From assembly GCF_016862755.1 (NCBI RefSeq), contig NZ_BONO01000004.1, forward strand, positions 62,001 through 126,000: a stretch of 64,000 bases of DNA, written 5' to 3'. Of this stretch, positions 49,017 through 58,384 are shown one piece after another. Made by a program: the position numbers and the translations under genes. This DNA comes from Cellulomonas pakistanensis (GTDB lineage Bacteria; Actinomycetota; Actinomycetes; Actinomycetales; Cellulomonadaceae). The notes below the pieces were generated by a model. That model was not told the DNA's origin. It ran no database searches and worked only from the letters and a program-made list of their open reading frames with translations. The first letter of the stretch is position 1; every line of letters starts with the position of its first letter.

Positions 49017-50312
49017 ATGAAGGCACGCAAGACGCTGGCGGTCTCGGCCGCGGCGATCGTGGCAGCCATGACCCTCGCCGCCTGCGGCGGCGGTGACTCG
49101 GGCTCCGGCGGCGAGGAGGGCGGGGACGTCTCGATGACGTTCTGGCACAACTCGACCACCGGTGACGGCAAGGCGTACTGGGAGGACACCGTCGCGGCCT
49201 TCGAGGAGGCCAACCCGGGCGTCACCATCTCGATCCAGTCCATCCAGAACGAGGACATGGACGGGAAGCTGCAGACCGCCCTGAACTCGGGCGACGCGCC
49301 GGACATCTTCATGGCGCGCGGCGGCGGCAAGCTCGCCGACGTGGTCGAGGCGGGCCAGGCGATGGACCTCAGCGACGCGCTGACCCAGGAGACCCGCGAC
49401 GCGCTCGGCGAGGCGTCCCTGTCGGCGTTCACCGTCGACGGCGCGGTCTACGGCGTGCCGACGGCCGTGCTCCCCGGCGGCATCTACTACAGCAAGGACC
49501 TGTTCGAGCAGGCCGGCATCACCGAGACGCCGACGACGATCGACGAGCTCGGCGACGCGGTGGACAAGCTCAAGGCGGCGGGCGTCCAGCCCATCGCGCT
49601 CGGCGCCAAGGACGCCTGGCCGGCCGCGCACTGGTACTACTTCTTCGCGCTGCGCGAGTGCTCGCAGGACACGATGACGCAGGCCGCCAAGGACATGTCG
49701 TTCGACGACGAGTGCTGGACCAAGGCGGGCGAGGACCTGCAGGAGTTCGCGGGCACCGAGCCGTTCAACGAGGGCTACCTCACCACCACCGCGCAGCAGG
49801 GCGCCGGCTCGTCCGCGGGCATGATCGCCAACCACCAGGCCGGCATGGAGCTCATGGGCGCCTGGAACCCCGGCGTGATCGCCTCGCTGACGCCGGACCA
49901 GCAGCCGCTGGCCGACCTCGGCTGGTTCCCCTTCCCGGCGGTCGACGGCGGTGACGGCGACCCGACCGCGATGATGGGCGGCGTCGACGGATTCACCTGC
50001 TTCGTCGACGCGCCGGCCGCGTGCGCGGACTTCCTCAACTTCATCGCGGAGCAGGAGAACCAGGAGGGCTACGCCGAGGCGTTCGTGACCCTGCCCGCCA
50101 GCAAGGACGCGCAGTCGGTCGTGACCGACCCCGCCCTGCAGGAGGTCCTGGCCTCCTACAACGACGCCGGCTACGTGACGGTCTGGCTCGACACGCTGTT
50201 CGGCCAGAACGTCGGCAACGCCCTGAACACCAGCGTGGTCGAGATGCTCGCGGGCAGCGGCAGCCCCGACGCCATCGTCGAGGCCGTCAACGCCGCGGCG
50301 GCCAAGGAGTAG
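49017..50312 (+). CDS. Sugar ABC transporter substrate-binding lipoprotein
   Basis: A 431-aa family 1 solute-binding protein. The signal peptide ends in the lipobox LAAC (Cys at ~22), followed by a Gly/Ser/Asp-rich linker and VSMTFWHNSTTGDGKAYWED, the usual start of oligosaccharide-binding proteins. SGDAPDIFMARGGG and MELMGAWNPGVI are further family segments; Trp residues suit sugar stacking. It is the first gene below the LacI operator, followed by two permeases, so it should bind the operon's inducer sugar. Xylo-oligosaccharide is inferred from the hydrolases downstream. Confidence 0.92.
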   Translation: MKARKTLAVSAAAIVAAMTLAACGGGDSGSGGEEGGDVSMTFWHNSTTGDGKAYWEDTVAAFEEANPGVTISIQSIQNEDMDGKLQTALNSGDAPDIFMARGGGKLADVVEAGQAMDLSDALTQETRDALGEASLSAFTVDGAVYGVPTAVLPGGIYYSKDLFEQAGITETPTTIDELGDAVDKLKAAGVQPIALGAKDAWPAAHWYYFFALRECSQDTMTQAAKDMSFDDECWTKAGEDLQEFAGTEPFNEGYLTTTAQQGAGSSAGMIANHQAGMELMGAWNPGVIASLTPDQQPLADLGWFPFPAVDGGDGDPTAMMGGVDGFTCFVDAPAACADFLNFIAEQENQEGYAEAFVTLPASKDAQSVVTDPALQEVLASYNDAGYVTVWLDTLFGQNVGNALNTSVVEMLAGSGSPDAIVEAVNAAAAKE

Positions 50313-50319
50313 CACGACC

Positions 50320-51339
50320 ATGAGCGACTCGCAGGGCACGGGCCCGCTGGTCATCTCGTCGCCCGAGGGTCGCTCGGCGGCCGGGGACGGTGCCGTGACG
50401 GCGCCGTCCCCGGCACCCCGGCCGCGCCGGCGGCGGGGGAGCTGGCGGCAGCGGCTCGAGATCGGGCTGCTGTCGGGCCCGGCCATCCTGGTCTTCCTGG
50501 CCTTCGTCATCTTCCCCGTCGTGATGGCGGCCTACTACGGGTTCTTCAAGTGGAAGGGCTTCGGCCCGCCGACGGACTTCGTGGGGCTGCAGAACTACGT
50601 CACGATCCTGCAGGACCCGACGTTCCACGACGCGCTCCGGCACAACGCGTTCATCGTGGTGATGTCCCTGCTGCTGCAGGGACCCGCCGCGGTCGTGCTC
50701 GCGCTGCTGCTCAACCGGAAGATCCGCGGGCGCTCCCTGATCCGCGTGCTGATCTTCGTGCCGTACGTCATCTCCGAGGTGATCGTCGGCACCGGCTGGA
50801 GCCTCATGCTCCAGACCACCGGCGCGGTGAACGACCTGCTCGGCAAGATCGGGCTCGAGGGCTGGGCCGTCGACTGGCTGGCCGACCCGGACGTCGCGAT
50901 CTGGTCGCTCATGCTGATCATCACGTGGAAGTACATCGGCTTCGCGGTGATCCTGTTCCTCGCCGGGCTGCAGTCGATCCCCGAGGAGCTGCACGAGGCC
51001 GCCGCCATCGACGGCGCGTCCTACTGGCAGGCGCAGCGCGCGATCACCCTGCCGCTGCTCGGCCCGACCATCCGCATCTGGGCGTTCCTGTCGATCATCG
51101 GCTCGCTGCAGCTGTTCGACCTCGTCTACATCATCTGGGGCCAGTACGTGTCGGCCACCGCGGGGACGTCGACCATGGCGACCTACATGGTGTCCAACGG
51201 CCGCCTGGCCGGGAACTACGGCTTCGGCAACGCCGTCGCGGTCGTGCTGTTCCTCATCTCGCTGGTCATCGCGCTGACCTACCAGCGCTACGTGCTCCGC
51301 CGGGACACCGAGGGCGCGCTCACCGAGAGGAAGAAGTGA
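50320..51339 (+). CDS. Sugar ABC transporter permease 1
   Basis: A 339-aa MalF-type permease with six main helices. The Arg-rich cytoplasmic start (RPRRRRGSWRQ) precedes helix 1 (GLLSGPAILVFLAFVIFPVV). The EAA coupling loop reads EELHEAAAIDGASYWQAQRA before the last two helices. It starts 8 bases after the binding-protein stop and overlaps permease 2 by one base. No ATPase gene is in the operon. Confidence 0.93.
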   Translation: MSDSQGTGPLVISSPEGRSAAGDGAVTAPSPAPRPRRRRGSWRQRLEIGLLSGPAILVFLAFVIFPVVMAAYYGFFKWKGFGPPTDFVGLQNYVTILQDPTFHDALRHNAFIVVMSLLLQGPAAVVLALLLNRKIRGRSLIRVLIFVPYVISEVIVGTGWSLMLQTTGAVNDLLGKIGLEGWAVDWLADPDVAIWSLMLIITWKYIGFAVILFLAGLQSIPEELHEAAAIDGASYWQAQRAITLPLLGPTIRIWAFLSIIGSLQLFDLVYIIWGQYVSATAGTSTMATYMVSNGRLAGNYGFGNAVAVVLFLISLVIALTYQRYVLRRDTEGALTERKK

Positions 51340-52229
51340 TGGCCGCCACCGCGCTCCAGGCGCCGCCGCTGCCCGCCTCGCGCCCCGAGCCCCGCCGCCG
51401 GCGCGGCCGCTCGCTCGAGCGCGTCAACCCGCTGGTCTACGTCGTCGCCTGGCTGCTGGTCGGCGTCTGCATCGGGCCCGTCGCGTACATCGTGCTCGGC
51501 GGCCTGCGGACCAACTCGCAGATCACGGTCGACCCGTCCGGCTTCCCGACGACCTGGGAGTTCGGCAACTACGTCGACGTCCTGACCAGCTCGCTGTTCT
51601 GGCAGCAGTTCCTCAACTCGGCGATCTGCGGCGTCGCGACGACGATCGGCGTCGTCATCCTCGGCGTCATGGCGAGCTTCGTCCTCGCCCGGTACGAGTT
51701 CCGGGGCCGCGGCGCGATGTACTCGCTGTTCGCGGCGGGGCTCATGTTCCCGATGACCGTGGCGATCACCCCGCTGTACCTCATGATCCGGCAGCTCGGG
51801 CTGATGAACAGCCTGGCCGGCATCATCCTGCCGCAGATCGCGTTCGCCCTGCCGACGACCATCATCATCCTGGTCCCGTTCCTGCGGGCGATCCCGAAGG
51901 AGCTGGAGGAGGCCGCCTCGATCGACGGCGCCAGCCGGCTCGGGTTCTTCTTCCGGATGGTGGTCCCGCTGTCGGTGCCGGGCGTCGTCACCGTCGGCAT
52001 CCTCGCGTTCGTGGCCAGCTGGAACAGCTACATGCTGCCGCTGTTCATCCTCAACGACGAGGGCCGGTACACGCTGCCGCTCGGCGTCCAGGCGTTCGCC
52101 TCGCAGTACTCCGTCGACACCGCCCGGGTGCTGGCGTTCACGTCGCTGTCCATGATCCCCGCGCTGATCTTCTTCTCGCTCTTCGAGCGGAGGATCGTCG
52201 GCGGTCTCACCGGCGCCGTCAAGGGCTGA
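51339..52229 (+). CDS. Sugar ABC transporter permease 2
   Basis: A 296-aa MalG-type permease with six helices. The N-terminal Arg-rich tail is followed by LVYVVAWLLVGVCIGPVAYI, and the EAA loop KELEEAASIDGASRLGFFFR is complete. The ATG overlaps the stop of permease 1 (TGATG). With the binding protein it makes a full CUT1 importer that lacks only the ATPase. An 82-bp gap with a GC-rich hairpin separates it from the GH3 gene. Confidence 0.93.
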   Translation: MAATALQAPPLPASRPEPRRRRGRSLERVNPLVYVVAWLLVGVCIGPVAYIVLGGLRTNSQITVDPSGFPTTWEFGNYVDVLTSSLFWQQFLNSAICGVATTIGVVILGVMASFVLARYEFRGRGAMYSLFAAGLMFPMTVAITPLYLMIRQLGLMNSLAGIILPQIAFALPTTIIILVPFLRAIPKELEEAASIDGASRLGFFFRMVVPLSVPGVVTVGILAFVASWNSYMLPLFILNDEGRYTLPLGVQAFASQYSVDTARVLAFTSLSMIPALIFFSLFERRIVGGLTGAVKG

Positions 52230-52237
52230 GGCCGGCG

Positions 52238-52264
52238 GCCGCGGCGGCCCCTCGCCGCCGCGGC
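52238..52264 (+). terminator. GC-rich hairpin between transporter and hydrolase genes
   Basis: GCCGCGGCGG (52238-52247) pairs with CCGCCGCGGC (52255-52264) across a 7-base loop. It may reduce read-through from transporter to hydrolase genes. Confidence 0.5.
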
Positions 52265-52310
52265 GCGCCGTGCCCGCCACCTCGCACGCCTTCGAACAGG
52301 AGCACCCCGC

Positions 52311-54797
52311 GTGTCCGACCTCACCGGCACCGCCGCCCCGGCGGCCGCCACCGCAACCGGCCGCCCCGCGGCGACCACCCCCGTGCCCGTGCCCGCGATG
52401 CCCCTGGTGTCCGACCGGGTCCGGGACCTGCACGCCCGCATGACGCTCGAGGAGAAGCTGGCACAGCTGGTCGGCTACTGGCTCGACCAGAACGGCACCG
52501 TCGCCCCGATGCAGTCCGAGATGGCCGCGGGCCAGAAGGACTCCGGCGCGCTGCCCGAGGTCACGCGGCACGGACTCGGCCACTACACGCGCGTCTACGG
52601 CACCCGCCCGGTCGACCCGGTCGAGCGGGCCGCCTGGCTCTGGGCCGAGCAGCGCCGGCTGCAGCGGGAGACCCGGCTCGGCATCCCCGCGCTGGTGCAC
52701 GAGGAGTGCCTGACCGGGCTGGCCGCCTGGCAGGCCGCGACCTACCCGACGCCGCTGGCGTGGGGCGCGTCCTTCGACCCGGAGCTGGTGCGCGAGGCCG
52801 CCCGGGCGATGGGCGGGTCGATGCGCGAGCTCGGCATCCACCAGGGGCTCGCGCCCGTGCTCGACGTCGTCGGCGACCCGCGGTGGGGCCGCGTCGACGA
52901 GTGCATCGGCGAGGACCCGTACCTGGTCGGCACGATCGGCACGGCGTACGTCCAGGGGCTGCAGGAGGCGGGGGTGCACGCCACCCTCAAGCACTTCGCC
53001 GGCTACTCGGCCTCGGCCGCCGGCCGGAACCACGCCCCGGTGAGCGCCGGACCGCGCGAGCTGCTCGACGTGTACCTGCCGCCGTTCGAGATGGCCGTCC
53101 GCGACGGCGGCGCCCGGTCGGTGATGAACGCGTACGTCGACGTCGACGGCGTCCCGATGGCGGGGAGCGCGGAGTACCTCACGGACCTGCTGCGCGAGCG
53201 GTGGGGCTTCGACGGCGTCGTGGTCGCCGACTACTTCGCCGTCGCGTTCCTCGAGGTCATGCACCGGGTCGCGGCGGACCGCGGCGAGGCCGCGGCGCAG
53301 GCGCTCGAGGCCGGCATCGACGTCGAGCTGCCGACCGGCGACGCCTACCTGGAGCCGCTCGCGGAGCGGATCCGCGCGGGCCTCGCGGACGAGCGCCTCG
53401 TCGACCGCGCGGTGCTGCGCGTGCTCGCGCAGAAGGAGGAGCTGGGCCTGCTGGACCCGGACGCGTTCGCGGACGACCCGCCGGCGACGGTCGACCTCGA
53501 CTCCCCGCAGCAGCGGGCGCTGGCGCGGCGGCTGGCCCAGGAGTCCGTGGTGCTGCTCGCGAACGACGGCGTGCTGCCGCTGGCGCCGGCCGAGGCGCCC
53601 GGTCGCGCCCGCCGCGTCGCCGTCGTCGGCCCCAACGCCGACCGCCCCGAGGCGCTCATGGGCTGCTACTCCTTCGCCAACCACGTGCTCGCGCACCACC
53701 CGGGGCTGCCCCTGGGCTTCGAGATCCGCAGCGTCCGCGAGGCGCTGGCGGCGGCGCTCGCGGGCGACGGCGACGCCGTCGAGGTCGTGCACGCCGAGGG
53801 CTGCGCGGTCGAGGGCGAGGACACCTCCGGGTTCGCGGCGGCGGTCGAGGCGGCCGCTTCCGCGGACGTCGCGGTGGTCGTGGTCGGCGACCAGGCGGGC
53901 CTGTTCGGCCGCGGCACGGTCGGCGAGGGCAACGACGCCGACTCGCTGGAGCTGCCGGGCGTCCAGCGGCAGCTGGTCGAGGCGGTCGTGGCCACCGGGA
54001 CCCCGGTGGTGCTGGTCCTGCTCACCGGCCGCCCGTACGCGATCGGCTGGGCGCTCGACGGCGTGGGCGCCCCGGCGGCGGTGCTGCAGGCGTTCTTCCC
54101 GGGCGAGGGCGGCGGCGACGCGATCGCCGACGTGCTGACCGGCGCCGTCCACCCCTCGGGCCGGCTGCCGGTGTCGCTGCCGCGGTCCGCGGGCACCCAG
54201 CCCTACCGGTACCTGCACCCGGTGCTCGGGGGGCCGTCCGACGTCACGTCGACCGACCCGACCCCGGTCCGGCCGTTCGGGTTCGGCCTGGCGTACACCG
54301 AGTTCGCGTACGGCGACCTCGCGGTGGACGCGTCCGTCGACTCGGCGGGCACGTTCGAGGCCGCGGTGACCGTGACGAACGTCGGCGCGGTGGCGGGCAC
54401 CGAGACGGTGCAGCTGTACGGCCACGACGTCGTCGCGACCGTCACGCGCCCGGTCGCGCAGCTGCTCGGCTACGCCCGGGTCGACCTGGCGCCGGGGGAG
54501 TCGCGCCGGGTGACGTTCCGGGTGCCGACGTCGCGGCTCGCGTTCGCCGACCGCCGGCTCGTCCGGGTCGTCGAGCCCGGCGACGTGCAGGTGTGGGTGG
54601 CGTCGCACGCCGAGGCGGCGGCCCGCTCCGCCGAGGTCACCGGCACCAACGGCGCGATCCGGATGACGCGCGCCCGGGCCGAGCGCGAGGTGCCCGGCAC
54701 GGCCACCGAGCGCCGGGTGCTCACGGTGACCGGCGGGGTGCACGAGGTGACCGCCGCCGACCCGCGGGTGGTCGACGTGGAGGTCTCCGCGCGGTGA
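52311..54797 (+). CDS. Glycoside hydrolase family 3 (beta-xylosidase/beta-glucosidase)
   Basis: An 828-aa intracellular enzyme (no signal peptide). The N-terminal TIM-barrel has HEECLTGLAAWQAATYPTPL, DPRWGRVDECIGEDPYLVG and the catalytic nucleophile Asp307 in VVVADYFAVAFLE. The alpha/beta sandwich follows (VALLANDG-type VVLLANDGVLPLAP; VVVGDQAGLFGRGTVGEGND), then a C-terminal fibronectin III-like domain (AAVTVTNVGAVAGTETVQLY). Position in a xylan-type operon favours beta-xylosidase activity, but GH3 enzymes vary in specificity. GTG 52311 is the start; the GH43 gene overlaps its end. Confidence 0.92.
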   Translation: MSDLTGTAAPAAATATGRPAATTPVPVPAMPLVSDRVRDLHARMTLEEKLAQLVGYWLDQNGTVAPMQSEMAAGQKDSGALPEVTRHGLGHYTRVYGTRPVDPVERAAWLWAEQRRLQRETRLGIPALVHEECLTGLAAWQAATYPTPLAWGASFDPELVREAARAMGGSMRELGIHQGLAPVLDVVGDPRWGRVDECIGEDPYLVGTIGTAYVQGLQEAGVHATLKHFAGYSASAAGRNHAPVSAGPRELLDVYLPPFEMAVRDGGARSVMNAYVDVDGVPMAGSAEYLTDLLRERWGFDGVVVADYFAVAFLEVMHRVAADRGEAAAQALEAGIDVELPTGDAYLEPLAERIRAGLADERLVDRAVLRVLAQKEELGLLDPDAFADDPPATVDLDSPQQRALARRLAQESVVLLANDGVLPLAPAEAPGRARRVAVVGPNADRPEALMGCYSFANHVLAHHPGLPLGFEIRSVREALAAALAGDGDAVEVVHAEGCAVEGEDTSGFAAAVEAAASADVAVVVVGDQAGLFGRGTVGEGNDADSLELPGVQRQLVEAVVATGTPVVLVLLTGRPYAIGWALDGVGAPAAVLQAFFPGEGGGDAIADVLTGAVHPSGRLPVSLPRSAGTQPYRYLHPVLGGPSDVTSTDPTPVRPFGFGLAYTEFAYGDLAVDASVDSAGTFEAAVTVTNVGAVAGTETVQLYGHDVVATVTRPVAQLLGYARVDLAPGESRRVTFRVPTSRLAFADRRLVRVVEPGDVQVWVASHAEAAARSAEVTGTNGAIRMTRARAEREVPGTATERRVLTVTGGVHEVTAADPRVVDVEVSAR

Positions 54798-56380
54798 CCG
54801 CGGTCGCCAACCCCGTCCTCCCCGGCTGCCACCCCGACCCGTCGGTCTGCCGGGTGGGCGACGACTTCTACCTCGTCACGTCGACCTTCGAGTACCTGCC
54901 CGGCCTGCCGGTCCTCCGCAGCCGCGACCTCGCGCACTGGGAGCCGGTCGGGCACGTGGTGCACGGCGCGCCGGACCTGTCCGGGCTGCCGTCGTCGAGC
55001 GGCCTGTACGCGCCGACGATCCGGCACCACGACGGGCTGTTCTGGGTGGTCTGCACGGTCGTCGACCAGCGCGCCGACGGCAGAGCGGCCGACGACCGGC
55101 GGCCCGGGCTGGGCCACTTCCTCGTGACCGCCACCGACCCGGCCGGGCCGTGGTCGGAGCCGGCGTGGATCGGCGGCGACGGCATCGACCCGTCGCTGTT
55201 CTTCGACGACGACGGCCGGGCCTGGGTGCTCGCGACCCGGCCGGCCCGGGAGCCGGAGTGGCCCGGCCAGACCGAGGTCTGGCTGCGCGAGCTCGACCCC
55301 GTGGCGCGGCAGCTCGTCGGGCCCGAGCACGTCATCTGGACCGGCGCGGTCCGCGGCGCCGTCTGGGCCGAGGGCCCGCACCTGTACCGCCTCGACGGCC
55401 GCTACCTGCTGGTGGCCGCGGAGGGCGGGACCGAGGTGCACCACGCGGTGTGCGTCGCGCGCGCCGACGCGATCGAGGGCCCGTACGTGGGCGACCCGGC
55501 GAACCCCGTGCTCACCCACCGGCACCTCGGGCGCGGCGTCGACGTCGTGGCCGCGGGGCACGCCGACCTGGTCGAGGCGCCCGACGGCTCGTGGTGGGCC
55601 GTGCTGCTCGCGATGCGGACGTCCGGCGGCTACCACTACCCGCTCGGCCGGGAGACGTTCCTGGTGCCGGTGGCGTGGGAGGACGGCTGGCCGGTGCTCG
55701 CGCCCGGCGTCGGCCGGATCCCGCCCGTGGTCGACGCGCCGGACGTGCCGGGCTGGCCGGGCGACCGGGTCGTGTCGGGGCGGCAGTCCGGGCCGGTGCT
55801 CCCCGGGGACCTGCGGTGGACCGGGGTGCGTGCGCTGCCGACGGACGTCGCGACGCCCGCCGGGGACGGCTGGGACCTGCCGCTGCGCCCGGCGACGCTC
55901 GCGGACCTGGACGCGCCGGCCTTCCTGGGCCTGCGGCTGGCGCACCCCCACGCGGACCTGGTGGTCCGGGTCGCCGCCGACCTCGCCGAGGGCGAGGAGG
56001 TCGGCCTCGCCGTGCGCCAGTCCGAGCGGGACCACGTGCGGCTGGCCGTGACCTCGGCGGCCGGCGGTGCCCGGACGGCCCGGGTGCTGCAGGTGCGCGG
56101 CGGCGCGTCGGAGCGGGTGCTGGGGGAGGTGGCGCTCCTCGGTCCCGCCGACGCGGAGCTCACGCTGGCGCTGGAGGCCCGCGGCCCGGACCTGCACCTG
56201 CTCGCCGCGGCCGGGGGCGGGGCGCCCGCGCTGGTCGCGACCGCCGACGCCCGCACCCTCGACTCCGTCGCGACGGGCGGGTTCCTCGGGCTGTGGGCCG
56301 GGGTGCACGCGACCAGCGCCGGGCGGCCGACCGCGACCGTCGCGCGCGTCCGCGCCGTCACCTACGACCCCCGGGGCTGA
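54794..56380 (+). CDS. Glycoside hydrolase family 43 (beta-xylosidase/arabinofuranosidase)
   Basis: A 528-aa intracellular enzyme. The five-bladed catalytic propeller has base Asp15 in NPVLPGCHPDPSVCRVGDDF, the pKa-modulating Asp in GIDPSLFFDDDGRAWV, and acid Glu193 in WAEGPHLYRLDG. A C-terminal jelly-roll (residues ~330-528, GLRLAHPHADLVVRVAADLAEG) is typical of subfamily 11/12-like two-domain xylosidases. The GTG overlaps the GH3 stop. Together with GH3 it should release xylose (and perhaps arabinose) from imported oligomers. Confidence 0.93.
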   Translation: MTAVANPVLPGCHPDPSVCRVGDDFYLVTSTFEYLPGLPVLRSRDLAHWEPVGHVVHGAPDLSGLPSSSGLYAPTIRHHDGLFWVVCTVVDQRADGRAADDRRPGLGHFLVTATDPAGPWSEPAWIGGDGIDPSLFFDDDGRAWVLATRPAREPEWPGQTEVWLRELDPVARQLVGPEHVIWTGAVRGAVWAEGPHLYRLDGRYLLVAAEGGTEVHHAVCVARADAIEGPYVGDPANPVLTHRHLGRGVDVVAAGHADLVEAPDGSWWAVLLAMRTSGGYHYPLGRETFLVPVAWEDGWPVLAPGVGRIPPVVDAPDVPGWPGDRVVSGRQSGPVLPGDLRWTGVRALPTDVATPAGDGWDLPLRPATLADLDAPAFLGLRLAHPHADLVVRVAADLAEGEEVGLAVRQSERDHVRLAVTSAAGGARTARVLQVRGGASERVLGEVALLGPADAELTLALEARGPDLHLLAAAGGGAPALVATADARTLDSVATGGFLGLWAGVHATSAGRPTATVARVRAVTYDPRG

Positions 56381-56382
56381 GC

Positions 56383-57354
56383 GTGTTCCAGGACCTGCCC
56401 GAGCCCGCCCTCTGGGAGCACGCGAGCGCCCTCGCGGAGCCCGCCGACCTCGACGCCTTCTGGGCGCGCACGCTGGCGGAGAGCCGCGCGCACGACGCGC
56501 CGCCCGCGCTCGTGCCCGAGCCGACCCCGCTGACCACGCTCGACGTCTGGGACGTGACGTTCCCGGGGTTCGGCGGCGACCCGGTGCGCGCCTGGTACCG
56601 CCGCCCGGCGGGGGTGGAGGGCCCGCTCCCGGTCGTCGTGCAGTACGTCGGCTACGGCGGCGGGCGCGGCGCCCCGACCGAGAACCTGCTGTGGGCGTCC
56701 GCGGGGTTCGCGCACCTGCAGATGGACACCCGCGGGCAGGGCTCGGGCTGGAGCCGCGGCGACACCCCGGACCCGTGGGGCACCGGCCCGCAGGCCCCCG
56801 GCGTCATGACGCGCGGGATCGAGGACCCCGGGACGTACTACTACCGCCGGCTGCTCACCGACGCGGTGCGCGCCGTGGACGCCGCCCGGGCGCTGCCCGG
56901 CGTCGACCCGGACCGCGTGGCCGTGGTGGGCGGGAGCCAGGGCGCCGCGATGGCGATCGCCGCCGGCGCGCTCGCGGACGTGGCGGCGGTCGTGGCGGAC
57001 GTCCCGTTCCTGTGCGACGTCGCGCGGGCGGTCGGGATCACCGACAGCAAGCCGTACGCCGAGGTGGTCGAGTACCTGGCCGTGCACCGCGGCGCGGAGG
57101 AGCGCGTGCTGCGGACGCTGTCCTACGTCGACGGGGTCGGGCTGGCGCGGCGCGGCCGGGCGCCCGCACGGTTCTCGGTCGCGCTGATGGACGTCGTCGT
57201 GCCGCCGTCGACCGTCGTGGCCGCGCACCGCGCGTGGGGCGGCCCGAAGGAGCTGCGGGTCTGGCGGTACAACGGCCACGAGTCGGGCGGCCCGGAGCAG
57301 GACCGCGAGGCCGTCGCGTTCGTGGCGCGCGAGCTCGGCGCCGCGCCACACTGA
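56383..57354 (+). CDS. Acetyl xylan esterase/cephalosporin-C deacetylase (CE7)
   Basis: A 323-aa alpha/beta hydrolase. CE7 hallmarks are clear: RRPAGVEGPLPVVVQYVGYG, MDTRGQGSGWSRGDT, nucleophile Ser185 in VVGGSQGAAMAIAAG, Asp in MDVVVPPSTVVAAHRA and His in RYNGHESGG. CE7 enzymes remove acetyl groups from short xylo-oligosaccharides inside the cell, which fits this operon. Start GTG 56383 follows the GH43 stop by 2 bases. No signal peptide is present. Confidence 0.93.
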   Translation: MFQDLPEPALWEHASALAEPADLDAFWARTLAESRAHDAPPALVPEPTPLTTLDVWDVTFPGFGGDPVRAWYRRPAGVEGPLPVVVQYVGYGGGRGAPTENLLWASAGFAHLQMDTRGQGSGWSRGDTPDPWGTGPQAPGVMTRGIEDPGTYYYRRLLTDAVRAVDAARALPGVDPDRVAVVGGSQGAAMAIAAGALADVAAVVADVPFLCDVARAVGITDSKPYAEVVEYLAVHRGAEERVLRTLSYVDGVGLARRGRAPARFSVALMDVVVPPSTVVAAHRAWGGPKELRVWRYNGHESGGPEQDREAVAFVARELGAAPH

Positions 57355-57359
57355 GCGCC

Positions 57360-57896
57360 ATGCCCGCGCGCGCGATCGTGTTCCACGGCACCGGCGGCCA
57401 CCCCGACGCGGTCTGGTACCCCTGGCTCGCCGCGCGGCTCGAGGCCCGTGGCTACGCGGTCGAGCGACCGGCGTACCCGGAGCTGAACGTGGAGCCGGTC
57501 GCGACGTTCCTGCCGCGCGTGCTCGCGGCGCACACGTTCGACGCGGACACGGTCCTGGTCGGGCACTCGGGCGGCGCCGCCCTGCTGCTCGCCCTGCTCG
57601 AGCACCTGGACGCGCCGGTGGCGCAGGCCGTGCTGGTCGCGGGCTACTGGCGGCGGCCGAACGACGCCGACGAGCCGGTGCTGCAGGACTCCTACGACTG
57701 GGACCGGATCCGCGCGCACGCCGGCGACCTGGTTCTCGTGAACTCGGTCGTCGACCCGTACGGCTGCGACGCGACCCAGGGGCGGGAGCTGCTCGACCGG
57801 CTCGGCGGGACCCTCGTCGTGCGGGACGACGGCCACTTCGGGGACTGGGACCAGCCGTACCCGGAGTTCCCGCTGCTGGAGCGGCTCGTGCGCTGA
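57360..57896 (+). CDS. Small alpha/beta hydrolase, RBBP9/YdeN type
   Basis: A 178-aa protein. The fold starts with RAIVFHGTGGHPDAVWYPWL, with the nucleophile in VLVGHSGGAALLLALLE, an Asp in NSVVDPYGC and the catalytic His in VRDDGHFGDWDQPYPEF, so the triad is complete. The family contains serine hydrolases of unknown natural substrate. The ATG is 5 bases after the CE7 stop, so it is in the operon, and a role in removing ester decorations is plausible but not shown. Confidence 0.87.
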   Translation: MPARAIVFHGTGGHPDAVWYPWLAARLEARGYAVERPAYPELNVEPVATFLPRVLAAHTFDADTVLVGHSGGAALLLALLEHLDAPVAQAVLVAGYWRRPNDADEPVLQDSYDWDRIRAHAGDLVLVNSVVDPYGCDATQGRELLDRLGGTLVVRDDGHFGDWDQPYPEFPLLERLVR

Positions 57897-57922
57897 CCTG
57901 GCCGGCGCACGTCGACCCGGTG

Positions 57923-57946
57923 GCCGCCCGGTGTCCGGCGGGCGGC
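57923..57946 (+). terminator. Possible terminator after the hydrolase operon
   Basis: GCCGCCCG (57923-57930) pairs with CGGGCGGC (57939-57946); 8 bp, 26 bases after the stop. Confidence 0.4.
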
Positions 57947-57961
57947 GGTTCGCCGAAACCC

Positions 57962-57975
57962 GGGTGGCAGCACCC
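57962..57975. promoter_or_regulatory. GGGTGGCAGCACCC motif, copy 1
   Basis: A near-palindromic 14-mer, 76 bases before the small Cys-motif gene. The same 14-mer occurs reversed at 60825-60838, upstream of the exported-protein locus; both are followed by AGA on the plus strand. Possibly a shared regulator site. Confidence 0.35.
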
Positions 57976-58051
57976 AGACACGCCGCCGGCACCCCTCACA
58001 TCCGCGTGATCGCGGTCGAACATGGCGGGCAACACCGACTGGAGGACCACC

Positions 58052-58219
58052 ATGACCGCGAGCACCGCCCTGCGCCGCCCGCTGCACCCGCTCGACCCGG
58101 CCGAGCACGCGCCGTCGTGCACCCGCCCGGGCTGGCAGCTCGACACGAGCCCGGTGCGGTTCGGGATGGTCGTCGCCCGCTGCACGCTCTGCGGCGCCGT
58201 GGAGTGGCGCGAGCGCTGA
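58052..58219 (+). CDS. Small Cys-motif protein (55 aa)
   Basis: A 55-aa protein starting MTASTALRRPLHPLDPAEHA. It contains APSCTRPGWQ and a C-terminal CTLCGAVEWRER, a CxxC knuckle with one further Cys and a His, suggesting zinc binding, though only half a classical ribbon is present. GGAGG lies 7 bases before ATG 58052, which supports this start over ATG 58022. A terminator follows. I do not recognise the family. Confidence 0.65.
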   Translation: MTASTALRRPLHPLDPAEHAPSCTRPGWQLDTSPVRFGMVVARCTLCGAVEWRER

Positions 58220-58272
58220 GGCCCCGGCGCGCGGGCTCGCCCGCGGCCCCGGGCACGGCCGGGCACGAAGAA

Positions 58273-58307
58273 GCCCTCGGCCGCGCAGGGGGCAGGCGAC
58301 CGAGGGC
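58273..58307. terminator. Terminator between the small gene and the NTF2-like gene
   Basis: GCCCTCGGCCG (58273-58283) pairs with CGACCGAGGGC (58297-58307), with one G-U-type change. It lies between convergent genes. Confidence 0.65.
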
Positions 58308-58384
58308 GTTGCCCACTCTAACCAGGTCCCGGGGCGCGGGCCAACCGGCTCACCCGTTCGGATGCCACGAAGCCGACAGGGGGG

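Noticed and set aside
51288..54743. Open frame of 1151 codons on the minus strand opposite permease and GH3 genes
   Set aside because: Shadow frame; the plus-strand genes are clearly real and the minus-strand product has no recognisable domain.
58005..58030. Possible SOS box (TCGAACATGG) upstream of the small Cys-motif gene
   Set aside because: Only one half-site is present; the second half (GTTCGA) is missing.
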